This document shows, piece after piece, positions 25,279 through 34,265 of a stretch of 64,000 nucleotides of DNA. Below the pieces are notes generated by a model. That model saw only the letters and a program-made list of their open reading frames with translations, did not search any database and had not been told where the DNA came from. Position 1 is the stretch's first letter. The number at the start of each line of letters is the position of its first letter. The translations under genes and the position numbers were made by a program. This DNA is from an uncultured Oscillospiraceae bacterium (GTDB lineage Bacteria > Bacillota > Clostridia > Oscillospirales > Oscillospiraceae), in assembly GCA_949841355.1 (NCBI GenBank), contig CATKZP010000013.1, positions 1-64,000 on the forward strand, in the 5' to 3' direction.

Positions 25279-26064
25279 ATGTCATTTGTGAATTTTGAGC
25301 AGCAAGGCGCTGTGGCTGTCCTCACCATCGACCGCCCGAAGGCTCTCAACGCCCTCAATCCCGAGGTGCTGGCCGACCTGAAGGCCGCTTTCGAGGGCAT
25401 CGACCAGAACGCCGTGCGCTGCGTGGTCCTCACCGGCGCGGGCGACAAGAGCTTCGTGGCTGGCGCCGACATCGGCTCCATGTCCACCATGACCAAGGCT
25501 GAGGGCGAGGCCTTCGGCAAGCTGGGCAATGACATCTTCCTGATGATCGAGAGCTTCCCCCTGCCCGTCATCGCTGCGGTGAACGGCTTCGCCCTGGGCG
25601 GCGGCTGTGAGCTGGCCATGTCCTGCGACATCCGCATCTGCTCCGACAACGCCATGTTCGGCCAGCCTGAGGTGGGCCTGGGCATCACCCCCGGCTTCGG
25701 CGGCACCCAGCGCCTGGCCCGCCTGGTGGGCATGGGCATGGCCAAGCAGCTGCTTTACACCGCCCGGAACATCGACGCCAACGAGGCCCTGCGCATCGGT
25801 TTGGTCAACGCCGTGCTCCCCCAGGCGGAGCTGCTGGACGCCGCGCTGAAGATGGCCGGCCAGATCGCCAAAAACGCTCCCATCGCCGTGCGCGCCTGCA
25901 AAAAGGCCGTCAACGAGGGGATGCAGGTGTCCATCGACAAGGCGGTGGAGATCGAAGAGAAGCTCTTCGGCGGCTGCTTCGAGACTCACGACCAGGTGGA
26001 GGGCATGGCCTGCTTCCTGTCCCGGGAGAAGCCCAAGCCCAAGGCTGTCTTTACCAACAGCTGA
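25279..26064 (+). CDS. crt: 3-hydroxybutyryl-CoA dehydratase (crotonase)
   Basis: 261 residues, enoyl-CoA hydratase fold. AVNGFALGGGCELAMSCD forms the oxyanion hole and one catalytic region. FGQPEVGLGITPGFGGTQRL carries the second catalytic Glu region. It converts 3-hydroxybutyryl-CoA to crotonyl-CoA in the butyrate pathway. AAGGAGG is 8 bases before ATG 25279. It is the first gene of crt-hbd-bcd-etfB-etfA. A thiolase gene is not in this operon and must be elsewhere. Confidence 0.93.
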   Translation: MSFVNFEQQGAVAVLTIDRPKALNALNPEVLADLKAAFEGIDQNAVRCVVLTGAGDKSFVAGADIGSMSTMTKAEGEAFGKLGNDIFLMIESFPLPVIAAVNGFALGGGCELAMSCDIRICSDNAMFGQPEVGLGITPGFGGTQRLARLVGMGMAKQLLYTARNIDANEALRIGLVNAVLPQAELLDAALKMAGQIAKNAPIAVRACKKAVNEGMQVSIDKAVEIEEKLFGGCFETHDQVEGMACFLSREKPKPKAVFTNS

Positions 26065-26139
26065 GACCTGGCCGGGCGCGGCCGTACACAGTAATCCCAG
26101 AAGCAATCTCATATATTATTGTGAAAGGAAGTTTTTATC

Positions 26140-27012
26140 ATGAGTAAAGTTGGCATCATCGGCGCGGGCACCATGGGTCAGGGCATCGCCAAGGCCTTTG
26201 CGCAGAGCGGCTGGACCGTGGCTCTGTGCGACATCAAGCAGGAGTGGGCCGACGGCGGCAAGGCTAAGATTCAGAAGGGCTACGCCAAGCTGGTGGAAAA
26301 GGGCAAGATGGACCAGGTCAAGGCCGACGGCATCTGCGCCGCCATCACCGCGGGCCTGAAGGAGGACCTGTGCGCCGACTGCGACCTGATCGTGGAGGCC
26401 GCCTTCGAGGACATGAAGGTCAAGCAGACCACCTTCGGTGAGCTGGACAAGATTTGTAAGGAAGGCTGCATCTTCGCCTCCAACACCTCCTCCCTGTCCA
26501 TCACCGAGATCGGCAAGGGCCTGAGCCGCCCCCTCATCGGTATGCACTTCTTCAACCCCGCCGACCGGATGAAGCTCATCGAGGTCATCGCCGGGGCCAA
26601 CACCCCCGCCGCCACCGTGGAGAAGATCACCGAGATCTCCACCGAGCTGGGCAAGACCCCCGTGCAGGTCAACGAGGCCGCCGGCTTCGTGGTCAACCGC
26701 ATCCTCATCCCCATGATTAACGAGGCCGCCTTCATCAAGATGGAGGGCGTGTCCAACATCGCCGGCATCGACGCCGCCATGAAGCTGGGCGCCAACCACC
26801 CCATGGGCCCCCTGGAGCTGGGCGACTTCATCGGCCTGGACATCTGCCTGGCCATCATGGACGTGCTGTATAACGAGACCGGCGACAGCAAGTACCGCGC
26901 CTGCCCGCTGATCCGGAAAATGGTCCGCGGCGGCAACCTGGGCGTTAAGTCCGGCAAGGGCTTCTATGTCTACAACGCCGACCGCACCAAGACCGCCGTT
27001 GACGAGCTGTAA
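26140..27012 (+). CDS. hbd: 3-hydroxybutyryl-CoA dehydrogenase
   Basis: 290 residues. NAD(P)-binding Rossmann loop VGIIGAGTMGQGIAKAF at the N-terminus; SNTSSLSITEIG; catalytic His in IGMHFFNPADRMKLIEVI; C-terminal domain with NEAAGFVVNRILIPMINEA and GANHPMGPLELGDFIGLD. It reduces acetoacetyl-CoA to 3-hydroxybutyryl-CoA. GAAAGGAAG precedes ATG 26140. Confidence 0.95.
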   Translation: MSKVGIIGAGTMGQGIAKAFAQSGWTVALCDIKQEWADGGKAKIQKGYAKLVEKGKMDQVKADGICAAITAGLKEDLCADCDLIVEAAFEDMKVKQTTFGELDKICKEGCIFASNTSSLSITEIGKGLSRPLIGMHFFNPADRMKLIEVIAGANTPAATVEKITEISTELGKTPVQVNEAAGFVVNRILIPMINEAAFIKMEGVSNIAGIDAAMKLGANHPMGPLELGDFIGLDICLAIMDVLYNETGDSKYRACPLIRKMVRGGNLGVKSGKGFYVYNADRTKTAVDEL

Positions 27013-27047
27013 GAGCCGTCCGGCAAGCTATAAGGAGGGAAAATCTC

Positions 27048-28202
<1,155 letters not shown>

Positions 28203-28217
28203 GGAGGTAGAAACACC

Positions 28218-29024
28218 ATGAAAATTATTGTCTGTGTCAAGCAGGTGCCCGACACCTCCGGCGTGGTGGCCGTCAAGGCCGACGGCACCATGGACCGCGC
28301 GGCCATGGCCACCATTTCCAACCCCGATGATATGAACGCCCTGGAGGCCGCCCTCCAGATCAAAGAGACCAACCCCGACGTGAAGGTGTGCGTCGTGTCC
28401 ATGGGTCCCCCGCCCACGGAGTCCATGCTCCGCGAGTGCCTGGCCATGGGCGCCGACGAGGCTTACCTGGTGTCCGCCCGTGAGTTCGGCGGCGCCGACA
28501 CCTGGGCCACCTCCAACACCCTCACCGCCGCCATCGAGAAGATCGGCGTGGACAAGGGCGACATCGTGATGTGCGGCCGTCAGGCCATCGACGGCGACAC
28601 CGCCCAGGTGGGCCCCCAGATCGCTGAGAAGCTGGGCCTGCCCCAGGTCACCTATGTCACCGCCATCGACTACAAGGACGGCGAGCTGACTGTCCGGCGC
28701 GAGCTGGAGGACGGCTACATGACCATCAAGGTCCAGACCCCCTGCGTGCTCACCTGCATCAAGGAGCTGAACACCCCCCGCTATATGAGCGTGTCCGGCA
28801 TCATGGATTGCTATGCCAAGCCCTACACCATGTGGGACTTCAACGCCCTGATCGACAGCAAGTGGATCGGCGCCGTGGAGAACGTGGGCCTGAAGGGCTC
28901 CCCCACCCAGGTGTATAAGTCCTTCTCCCCGCCGGTGAAGGGCGCGGGCACCATGCTGGAGGGCGCCGACAAGGCCACCTGTGAGAAGCTGGTGTCCATT
29001 CTGGGCGAGAAGCACATCATTTAA
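28218..29024 (+). CDS. etfB: Electron transfer flavoprotein beta subunit
   Basis: 268 residues. MKIIVCVKQVPDTSGVV opening, VVSMGPPPTESMLRECLAMGADEAYLV, and CGRQAIDGDTAQVGPQIAEKLGLPQVTYV are family signatures. It binds the bifurcating FAD/AMP site and docks NADH. AAGGAGGT is 10 bases before ATG 28218. The product is Bcd-partnered, and the gene lies 16 bases after bcd. The gap to etfA is unusually long because a dispersed repeat sits there. Confidence 0.95.
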   Translation: MKIIVCVKQVPDTSGVVAVKADGTMDRAAMATISNPDDMNALEAALQIKETNPDVKVCVVSMGPPPTESMLRECLAMGADEAYLVSAREFGGADTWATSNTLTAAIEKIGVDKGDIVMCGRQAIDGDTAQVGPQIAEKLGLPQVTYVTAIDYKDGELTVRRELEDGYMTIKVQTPCVLTCIKELNTPRYMSVSGIMDCYAKPYTMWDFNALIDSKWIGAVENVGLKGSPTQVYKSFSPPVKGAGTMLEGADKATCEKLVSILGEKHII

Positions 29025-29049
29025 AGGAAGCGCTGAGCGTCTGCCTGTG

Positions 29050-29165
29050 AGGGAGCTTGGAACGGAGCGAAGGCAAAAGCCCAGGGCCCACGAAGTGGGA
29101 CCGGGTTTTGCCTGAGTCGCAGCGAAAGCGACCGAACGGTCAGGCAGGCGCGAAGCGTGACAATA
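29050..29165 (+). repeat. Dispersed structured repeat, copy B (etfB/etfA boundary)
   Basis: About 116 bp, related to copy A at 17496-17610 in the same orientation. Stems: GGCAAAA (29072-29078) with TTTTGCC (29106-29112), inner CCCAC/GTGGG (29087-29099), and TGCCTGA (29109-29115) with TCAGGCA (29140-29146). The two outer stems share GCC bases and are mutually exclusive. In copy A the equivalent pairs are CCAAAA/TTTTGG and TTGGCCG/CGGCCAA. Confidence 0.75.
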
Positions 29166-29188
29166 TGGAAAGGGGCGCAACATTATTT

Positions 29189-30295
29189 ATGGCTTATAAT
29201 AGTAAAGACACCGCCGCCTTCAAAGGCGTGTGGGTATTCTGTGAGCAGCGGGACGGCGTCATCCTGGGCACCGGCTACCAGCTGCTCAGCGAAGGCCGCA
29301 AGCTGGCCGACGACCTGGGCGTGGAGCTGTGCGGCGTGCTGCTGGGCAGCGACGTGAACGAGACCTATGCCAAGGCCCTGGGCGGCTACGGCGCGGACCG
29401 CGTGTATATCTGCGACCACCCCCTGCTGAAGGACTACACCACCGACGCCTACACCAAGGTGCTGTGCGATCTGGTGGAGGAGAAGAAGCCCGAGGTGTTC
29501 CTCATCGGCGCCACCAACATCGGCCGCGACCTGGGCCCCCGCGTGGCCGCCCGGCTGCATACCGGCCTGACCGCCGACTGCACCCACCTGGACGTGGACG
29601 TGGAGAAGTACAAGGCCTTCCTCAAGACCACCTCCACCATCGACGTGGACAACACCCCCTTCGAGGACAATAAGAACCTGAAGATGACCCGTCCCGCCTT
29701 TGGCGGCCACCTGATGGCCACCATCGTGTGCCCGGATTACCGTCCCCAGATGTCCACGGTGCGTCCCGGCGTGATGCAGACCCAGGCCTTTGACGAGGCC
29801 AAGAGCCAGCAGACCGTGCTGGAGAAGGTGGACGTGAAGCTGGACGCCTCCGACATCCACGTGGACCTCATCGAGATCAAGAAATCCGCCAAGAAGCTGG
29901 TGGACCTGATCGGCGCCGACGTGGTGGTGGCCGTGGGCCGCGGCATCAGCTCCAACCCCACCCGGGGCATCGAGATCGCTGAGGAACTGGCCAACGTGCT
30001 GGGCGGCGTAGTGGGCGCCTCCCGCGCCATCGTTGACGCGGGCTTCATCAGCGCGGACCACCAGGTGGGCCAGACCGGCAAGACCGTCCACCCCAAGATC
30101 TACGTGGCCCTGGGCATCTCCGGCGCCATTCAGCACCTGGCCGGCATGCAGGACTCCGAGTGCATCATCTCCGTGAACAAGAACGCCGCCGCCCCCATCT
30201 TCGATGTGTCTACCTATGGCATCACCGGCGACCTGTTCAAGGTCGGCCCCATGCTCACCGAGGCCATCAAGGCCTTCAAGGCCAGCAAGGGCTGA
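29189..30295 (+). CDS. etfA: Electron transfer flavoprotein alpha subunit
   Basis: 368 residues. N-terminal ETF domain (GVWVFCEQRDGVILGTGYQLL) and C-terminal FAD-binding domain with VVVAVGRGISSNPTRGIE, VGASRAIVDAGFISADHQVGQTG, PKIYVALGISGAIQHLAGM and IISVNKNAAAPIFDVSTYGI. It forms the heterodimer with EtfB. ATG 29189 is the start by homology; the ribosome site (GGAAAGGGG) is 12-13 bases away, longer than usual. In-frame upstream codons from 29057 lie inside repeat copy B and are not part of the protein. Confidence 0.94.
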   Translation: MAYNSKDTAAFKGVWVFCEQRDGVILGTGYQLLSEGRKLADDLGVELCGVLLGSDVNETYAKALGGYGADRVYICDHPLLKDYTTDAYTKVLCDLVEEKKPEVFLIGATNIGRDLGPRVAARLHTGLTADCTHLDVDVEKYKAFLKTTSTIDVDNTPFEDNKNLKMTRPAFGGHLMATIVCPDYRPQMSTVRPGVMQTQAFDEAKSQQTVLEKVDVKLDASDIHVDLIEIKKSAKKLVDLIGADVVVAVGRGISSNPTRGIEIAEELANVLGGVVGASRAIVDAGFISADHQVGQTGKTVHPKIYVALGISGAIQHLAGMQDSECIISVNKNAAAPIFDVSTYGITGDLFKVGPMLTEAIKAFKASKG

Positions 30296-30319
30296 GCAAT
30301 TTCATCAAACCGCTTTCTT

Positions 30320-30360
30320 AAAACCCAAAGCGGCCTCTTCGGAGGCCGCTTTGGGTTTTT
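30320..30360 (+). terminator. Terminator of the butyrate operon
   Basis: AAAACCCAAAGCGGCCTC, loop TTCG, GAGGCCGCTTTGGGTTTTT. An 18-bp stem with a T-run. Confidence 0.92.
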
Positions 30361-30486
30361 GTGCAATTTAGCAGAAATTTTGTATCAAAATATGTAGGCT
30401 GACCATCGCTGGTGTCCCAGAACACCCCAGATTTTCCACATCTTGTATCCGCGTCATATTTTGTCGAATTCTGCGATTTCTTTTGC

Positions 30487-30514
30487 TTGCAACTGAGCAA
30501 AAAGTACGGATAAT
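30487..30514 (+). promoter_or_regulatory. Promoter of the 89-aa gene
   Basis: TTGCAA (30487-30492), 16-bp spacer, GATAAT (30509-30514), 31 bases before the GTG start. The stretch 30361-30486 upstream shows nothing else recognisable. Confidence 0.5.
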
Positions 30515-30545
30515 AGGAATTAAGAAAGCGAGGTGAACCGAATAC

Positions 30546-30815
30546 GTGCGCGAATTATTCCTGCAAACCGTAGAGCTGGCCGATCAGGCCGGCGCGGTCC
30601 GGCGCTATGACTACTCCATCCTCATCGGGGAGATGGACGTGGGCGCTTTCGCCTGCGAGAGCTATGGCGTCAAGATCGCAGAACAGGGCGGCGAGCAGGC
30701 CAGCGTACCAAATGTGACATGCAGCGCCGCCCGCATCGACGAACTCAGCGGCCTGCTGGTACGCAACGGCGTTACGCCCGCCGCCCTGAATGATGTATTG
30801 TCCGATTGGCTGTAA
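30546..30815 (+). CDS. Small conserved hypothetical protein (DUF6514-like)
   Basis: 89 residues, MRELFLQTVELADQAGAVRR at the start, then YDYSILIGEMDVGAFACESYGVKI. The pattern of strands ending in a 'CESYGVKI' motif resembles a small Clostridia family of unknown function (I recall it as DUF6514; not checked). It begins with GTG at 30546, with a GAGGTG site 9-10 bases upstream. The stop codon lies inside a 34-bp tandem repeat. No membrane segment or signal is seen. Confidence 0.7.
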   Translation: MRELFLQTVELADQAGAVRRYDYSILIGEMDVGAFACESYGVKIAEQGGEQASVPNVTCSAARIDELSGLLVRNGVTPAALNDVLSDWL

Positions 30816-30890
30816 ACTGTCCTTGGCCGTACTGCCCTACCGGCTCCAAAAGTCCTGTAGCTGTACTGTCCTACCGGCTGTAAACTGTCC
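30808..30890 (+). repeat. 34-bp tandem repeat, about 2.4 copies
   Basis: Units start at 30808, 30842 and 30876. GGCTGTAAACTGTCC is identical in the first and third, and degenerate (GGCTCCAAAAGTCCT) in the second. GTACTGCCCTACCGGCT (30829) recurs as GTACTGTCCTACCGGCT (30863). The array overlaps the stop codon of the preceding gene. Confidence 0.75.
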
Positions 30891-30918
30891 GACGGCTCTA
30901 AATATAACCCCCAGCGCG

Positions 30919-30953
30919 AGGGCGGGGAGAACCACGGTTCTCCCCGCCCTTTT
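30919..30953 (+). terminator. Terminator after the 89-aa gene and its repeat
   Basis: GGGCGGGGAGAAC, short loop, GTTCTCCCCGCCC, TTTT. It reaches the stop codon of the convergent ATPase fragment. Confidence 0.8.
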
Positions 30954-31756
30954 ACTCGTCTTTCAGCGCCAGCACCTGGTCGGCCACCTGGTCCGCCATC
31001 CGGGCCACGCCGTCAAAGTCCACGTAGGGGTTATACAAGCCTTCCAGGCGGTCGTGCGCCTCCTTGGCCTGGCTCAGACCCGCCACCCCTTCGTCCAGCA
31101 GCGCCGCCGCCACCCGCTTTGTAAAGCGCAGCCGTGGGCGGTTGAGGCGGTATGCCTCCGTGTCCGCCATGGCGTCCAGCCGAAGCCGCCGGTAGGCGCG
31201 ATGAGGCCAAGGGTCCTCCTGGGTGGAGGTGACAAAGGCCAGGGACAGCCCCGGGAAAATGAGGTGGGCCAGCCGGTCGGGGGCCATGGGGTCCGGGCAG
31301 GCCACCGCGTCGTGGCCCGCGGCCAGGGCCGCGGTGAGGATAGGGGCGAGCATGTGGTGCGCCAGCCCGTAGCCGCCCGCCAGCTCATACACCCGGTCCG
31401 CCTGGGCAGACACCGTATCCCAAAGGGTAATCGCCCCCTTGTGGGTGACGGCGGACAAAAAGCGCTGCTCCGCCCGTCCCCCGCCCTGAGGCGGCCGCTT
31501 CAGCTCCCGGCTGATGATGCCCGCCGCCCGCTTTCCCAGCCGCTTACGCACCGGCTCGGTGTCCACCAGCTCGTTCATATCCCGGCGCAGCTCCCCCGCC
31601 GCCCCCAGGCAGCGGTACACCCGCTTGTAGTGGCCCTGGTACTCCGCTGCGGCGGCCAGGATATCCTGCTTCAGGGGTTGAAGCCCGGAGTGGTCGTAGT
31701 ACTGGCTCAGGTCTATGTAGCGCTCCACCACGCCGGGGCATTTGGGCTCAACTACG
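30952..31756 (-). pseudogene. 3' part of a P-loop ATPase gene (PRK06851-like), split by the element
   Basis: 268 codons up to the insertion junction. It begins at HVVEPKCPGVVERYIDLSQYYD and runs to the natural stop at 30952. The matching 5' part lies 10.9 kb away at 42688-42958. Joining them across the shared TGGG gives GCG CCC CAC GTA with the frame restored and a protein of about 359 residues, the length I expect for PRK06851-type ATPases. Read from the element side, an open frame continues to 32001, but that stretch is element DNA including a tRNA relic. The fragment has no start of its own. Confidence 0.85.
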
Positions 31757-31772
31757 TGGGAGGTGGTTACCA
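31751..31772. other. attL of the element
   Basis: ACTACG (host) TGGG (core, 31757-31760) AGGTGGTTACC (element). Combined with the right end, the element junction would read AACCCCCT-GGG-AGGTGGTT, whose arms are an inverted repeat at 7 of 8 positions, as expected for a serine-recombinase attP. Confidence 0.7.
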
Positions 31773-31823
31773 AAGGACACTTTGGGGGACAAGCTGTTTG
31801 AGATGACAGGCGTAACTGCTCAT

Positions 31824-31848
31824 AAAAAAGCGGCAGGCAAACTGCCGC
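31824..31848 (-). terminator. Terminator downstream of the tRNA-Leu relic
   Basis: Minus strand: GCGGCAG, loop TTTGC, CTGCCGC, then TTTTTT (31829-31824). It lies just behind the tRNA relic, as for a genuine tRNA gene. Confidence 0.8.
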
Positions 31849-31854
31849 CGAATC

Positions 31855-31924
31855 ACGTGCCGGACTCGAGCTGGGTACTGGGCCTTCGCAGTGGATTTTG
31901 AGTCCGCTGCGTCTACCGATTCCA
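31855..31924 (-). pseudogene. Truncated tRNA-Leu (CAA) relic
   Basis: Minus strand: TGGAATCGGTAGACGC (D-arm of leucine tRNAs), then GGA-CTCAAAA-TCC, an anticodon arm reading CAA, a variable arm, and CTCGAGTCC resembling the T-loop. The 5' acceptor and first D-arm bases are missing, replaced by AT-rich element DNA, and the T-stem does not pair well. It is therefore a remnant, probably an attachment-site identity segment of the neighbouring tyrosine integrase. Confidence 0.7.
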
Positions 31925-32024
31925 AATAAAGTACACAAAACAGAACACAGAATTTGCAAAGAAGTGCAGAGCAAAACCGCACTTCTTTTTATTATAAACA
32001 CAAAATGGAAAGGAATGGCTGTTT

Positions 32025-33140
32025 ATGGTTGCCGGTCACTTACAAGAGAAGAAGGGCTACTGGTACATAGTTTTGAATTTGTATAACGAGCAGGGGAAGC
32101 GAAAGACTAAATGGATTGCTACCCATCTGCCCATACAGGGCAACAAGCGTCGCGCGGAGGAACTGCTGCTCCAAACCCGGCAGCAGTACGCTGACAGCCG
32201 GGAAAGCAGCGGGCTGCTGTTTGCTGACTATATGCTTCAATGGCTGGAGAAGATGAAGCCGAAGGTATCACCCACCACCTACCATGGCTATAAGTATAAT
32301 ATTGAACGGGGAATCTGTCCTTACTTCCGTGAACGAGGCATTACGCTGGCCAAGCTGCGGCCCGCTGATTTGGAGCAGTACTATGCGCACCTCCAAACCC
32401 AGGGCCTTTCGGCCAATACCGTGATCCACTATCATGCCAACATCCATAAGGCGCTGCGGGATGCTGTGCGGCTGGATTTGGTGGATCGAAATGTCGCAGA
32501 ACTTGTGGAACGGCCAACTAAGGCGGAGTATATTCCAAGTTACTATTCTGTGAAAGAGGCGAACGAGCTGCTGGAAAAGCTCCGCGGGCATTGGCTATGG
32601 CTGCCGGTGTTGCTGTCTCTCTTTTATGGCCTGCGCCGGAGTGAGGTACTGGGGTTGCAGTGGAAAAGTGTGGACTTCGATAACGAAACCATTTTAATTC
32701 AGCATACCCGCATTCATCAGGAAATGGATGGGCGGGAGACAGCGGTAGGCCGGGATATCCTCAAGCGGAAGTCAAGCTGCCGCACACTCCCCATGACGGA
32801 TCAAATCAAGGCTGTGCTGCTGGCGGAGCAAGAGCGCCAGGGCAGTCTTAAACCACTGTTGCCGGAGGATTACGTATGTGTCAACCCGAACAACCAACCC
32901 ATTTCCCCAAACTACTACAGCCAGTGTTTTAAAAGGTTTCTGCGGGATCATGGGCTGCGGGAGGTGAGACTGCACGATTTACGTCATACCTGTGCCTTTC
33001 TGCTGATTCAGAATCGGACGCCGCTGATCGAGGTTCAGCAGTGGCTGGGGCACAGCACACTGGAAACGACGGCTGACCTGTACGCTCACCTGGAGTATGA
33101 AACGAAAATCAACAGCGCTGAGACGCTGAAAAAAATTTAG
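32025..33140 (+). CDS. Tyrosine recombinase (phage/ICE-type integrase)
   Basis: 371 residues. N-terminal AP2-like arm-binding domain (HLQEKKGYWYIVLNLYNEQG), SAM-like core-binding domain (about 65-160) and catalytic domain with YGLRRSEVLGL (Arg I), LHDLRHTCAFLL (His-x-x-Arg), QWLGHSTLETT and YAHL (Tyr nucleophile). All catalytic residues are present. ATG 32025 is used; another ATG at 32015 is in a different frame and begins MAVYG, the opening I would expect for this family, so a small insertion near the start is possible. It sits beside the tRNA-Leu relic. Confidence 0.88.
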   Translation: MVAGHLQEKKGYWYIVLNLYNEQGKRKTKWIATHLPIQGNKRRAEELLLQTRQQYADSRESSGLLFADYMLQWLEKMKPKVSPTTYHGYKYNIERGICPYFRERGITLAKLRPADLEQYYAHLQTQGLSANTVIHYHANIHKALRDAVRLDLVDRNVAELVERPTKAEYIPSYYSVKEANELLEKLRGHWLWLPVLLSLFYGLRRSEVLGLQWKSVDFDNETILIQHTRIHQEMDGRETAVGRDILKRKSSCRTLPMTDQIKAVLLAEQERQGSLKPLLPEDYVCVNPNNQPISPNYYSQCFKRFLRDHGLREVRLHDLRHTCAFLLIQNRTPLIEVQQWLGHSTLETTADLYAHLEYETKINSAETLKKI

Positions 33141-33200
33141 CCGCAGGATGCCTGCATCCCGGGCAATTCATTGCATCCCAACGCATTTAGTGTTCCTGAC

Positions 33201-33229
33201 TTGACAATCTTCATCCAATAAGCTATGGT
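33201..33229 (+). promoter_or_regulatory. Promoter of the RlaP-CCA unit
   Basis: TTGACA (33201-33206), 17-bp spacer, TATGGT (33224-33229), 35 bases before the TTG start. Confidence 0.55.
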
Positions 33230-33263
33230 TTAGAAATAAATCAAAAAATAGGAGGTGGCCGGA

Positions 33264-34265
33264 TTGAGCCTTCTCGATAGACCAGAATACAATTTTCTGC
33301 AAACCGACCCGCGCTTGGGAAAGAATATCATCTTCCTCACCTATGGCGGCAGCCACGCCTACGGCACCAACGTGGAGGGTTCCGACATTGATATCCGGGG
33401 CTGTAGCCTGAACAGTAAAGCCGATCTACTGGGCATGGGTAGCTTTGAGCAGGTGGTAGACGATCACACGGACACCACCGTGTATGCCTTCAATAAGCTG
33501 CTGGGTCTGCTCATCAACTGCAACCCCAACACCATTGAGCTGCTAGGCTGCAGGCCGGAGCACTATTTTGTGCTCACTCCCATTGGCCGGCAGCTTCTCG
33601 ACCGGCGCAAGATGTTCCTCTCCCGGCGGGCGGTCAACTCCTTCGGCGGCTATGCGGGGCAGCAGCTCCGGCGGCTGGAGAACGCCTTGGCCCACGATGC
33701 CTACCCCATCCAGGCCAAGGAACGGCACATCATGGGCTCCTGTGAGAACGCCATACTCTCTTTCCCGGAGCGCTACCGCACCTTTAGCCCGGCGCAGATC
33801 AGGCTGTCTGTGGGTGAGGCGGTCGGTAAACCCCAGGTGCTGGCGGACATCAATATGGAGCGGGTCCCCCTGCGGGAGTTCACCGGCATGATGGGCGAGC
33901 TGGTGGAGATCACCCGGAATTACGACAAAATCCATCACCGCAACAAAAAGAAAGATGACGCCCACCTGAACAAGCACGCCATGCACCTGGTGCGGCTATA
34001 CCTGATGTGCCTGGACATCCTGGAAAAGGAGGAGATCGTGACCTACCGGGAGGCGGATCACGGCCTGCTCATGGACATTAGGAACGGACGGTATCAGAAG
34101 GAGGATCATACCTTCAGTGCCGAGTTTTATGATCTGCTGAACGACCTGGAAAAGCGACTGGACTACGCCGCCAAGCATACCTCCCTCCCGGAAACGCCCG
34201 ACCTGGCCGTGATTGAGGCGTTTCAGATGGAAGTCAATGAAAGGGTGGTGCGCGGTGAAATTTGA
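33264..34265 (+). CDS. RlaP-like Pol-beta-superfamily nucleotidyltransferase
   Basis: 333 residues. The nucleotidyltransferase signature is GGSHAYGTNVEGSDIDIRG near residue 28: the GS plus paired Asp that bind metal-NTP. The protein resembles COG3541/RlaP, a family linked to RNA-ligase and RNA-repair operons. It starts at TTG 33264 with AGGAGGTGG 4-9 bases upstream; an in-frame GTG at 33255 overlaps the ribosome site. Its last 11 bases overlap the CCA-adding gene, so the two are coupled. Role in adding nucleotides to damaged RNA is inferred. Confidence 0.8.
   Translation: MSLLDRPEYNFLQTDPRLGKNIIFLTYGGSHAYGTNVEGSDIDIRGCSLNSKADLLGMGSFEQVVDDHTDTTVYAFNKLLGLLINCNPNTIELLGCRPEHYFVLTPIGRQLLDRRKMFLSRRAVNSFGGYAGQQLRRLENALAHDAYPIQAKERHIMGSCENAILSFPERYRTFSPAQIRLSVGEAVGKPQVLADINMERVPLREFTGMMGELVEITRNYDKIHHRNKKKDDAHLNKHAMHLVRLYLMCLDILEKEEIVTYREADHGLLMDIRNGRYQKEDHTFSAEFYDLLNDLEKRLDYAAKHTSLPETPDLAVIEAFQMEVNERVVRGEI

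Noticed and set aside
29057-29188. N-terminal extension of etfA
   Set aside because: In-frame codons lie inside the structured repeat and give a basic sequence unlike EtfA.
31757-32001. N-terminal extension of the ATPase 3' fragment
   Set aside because: It would translate the terminator and tRNA relic of the element; the true 5' end is at 42688-42958.
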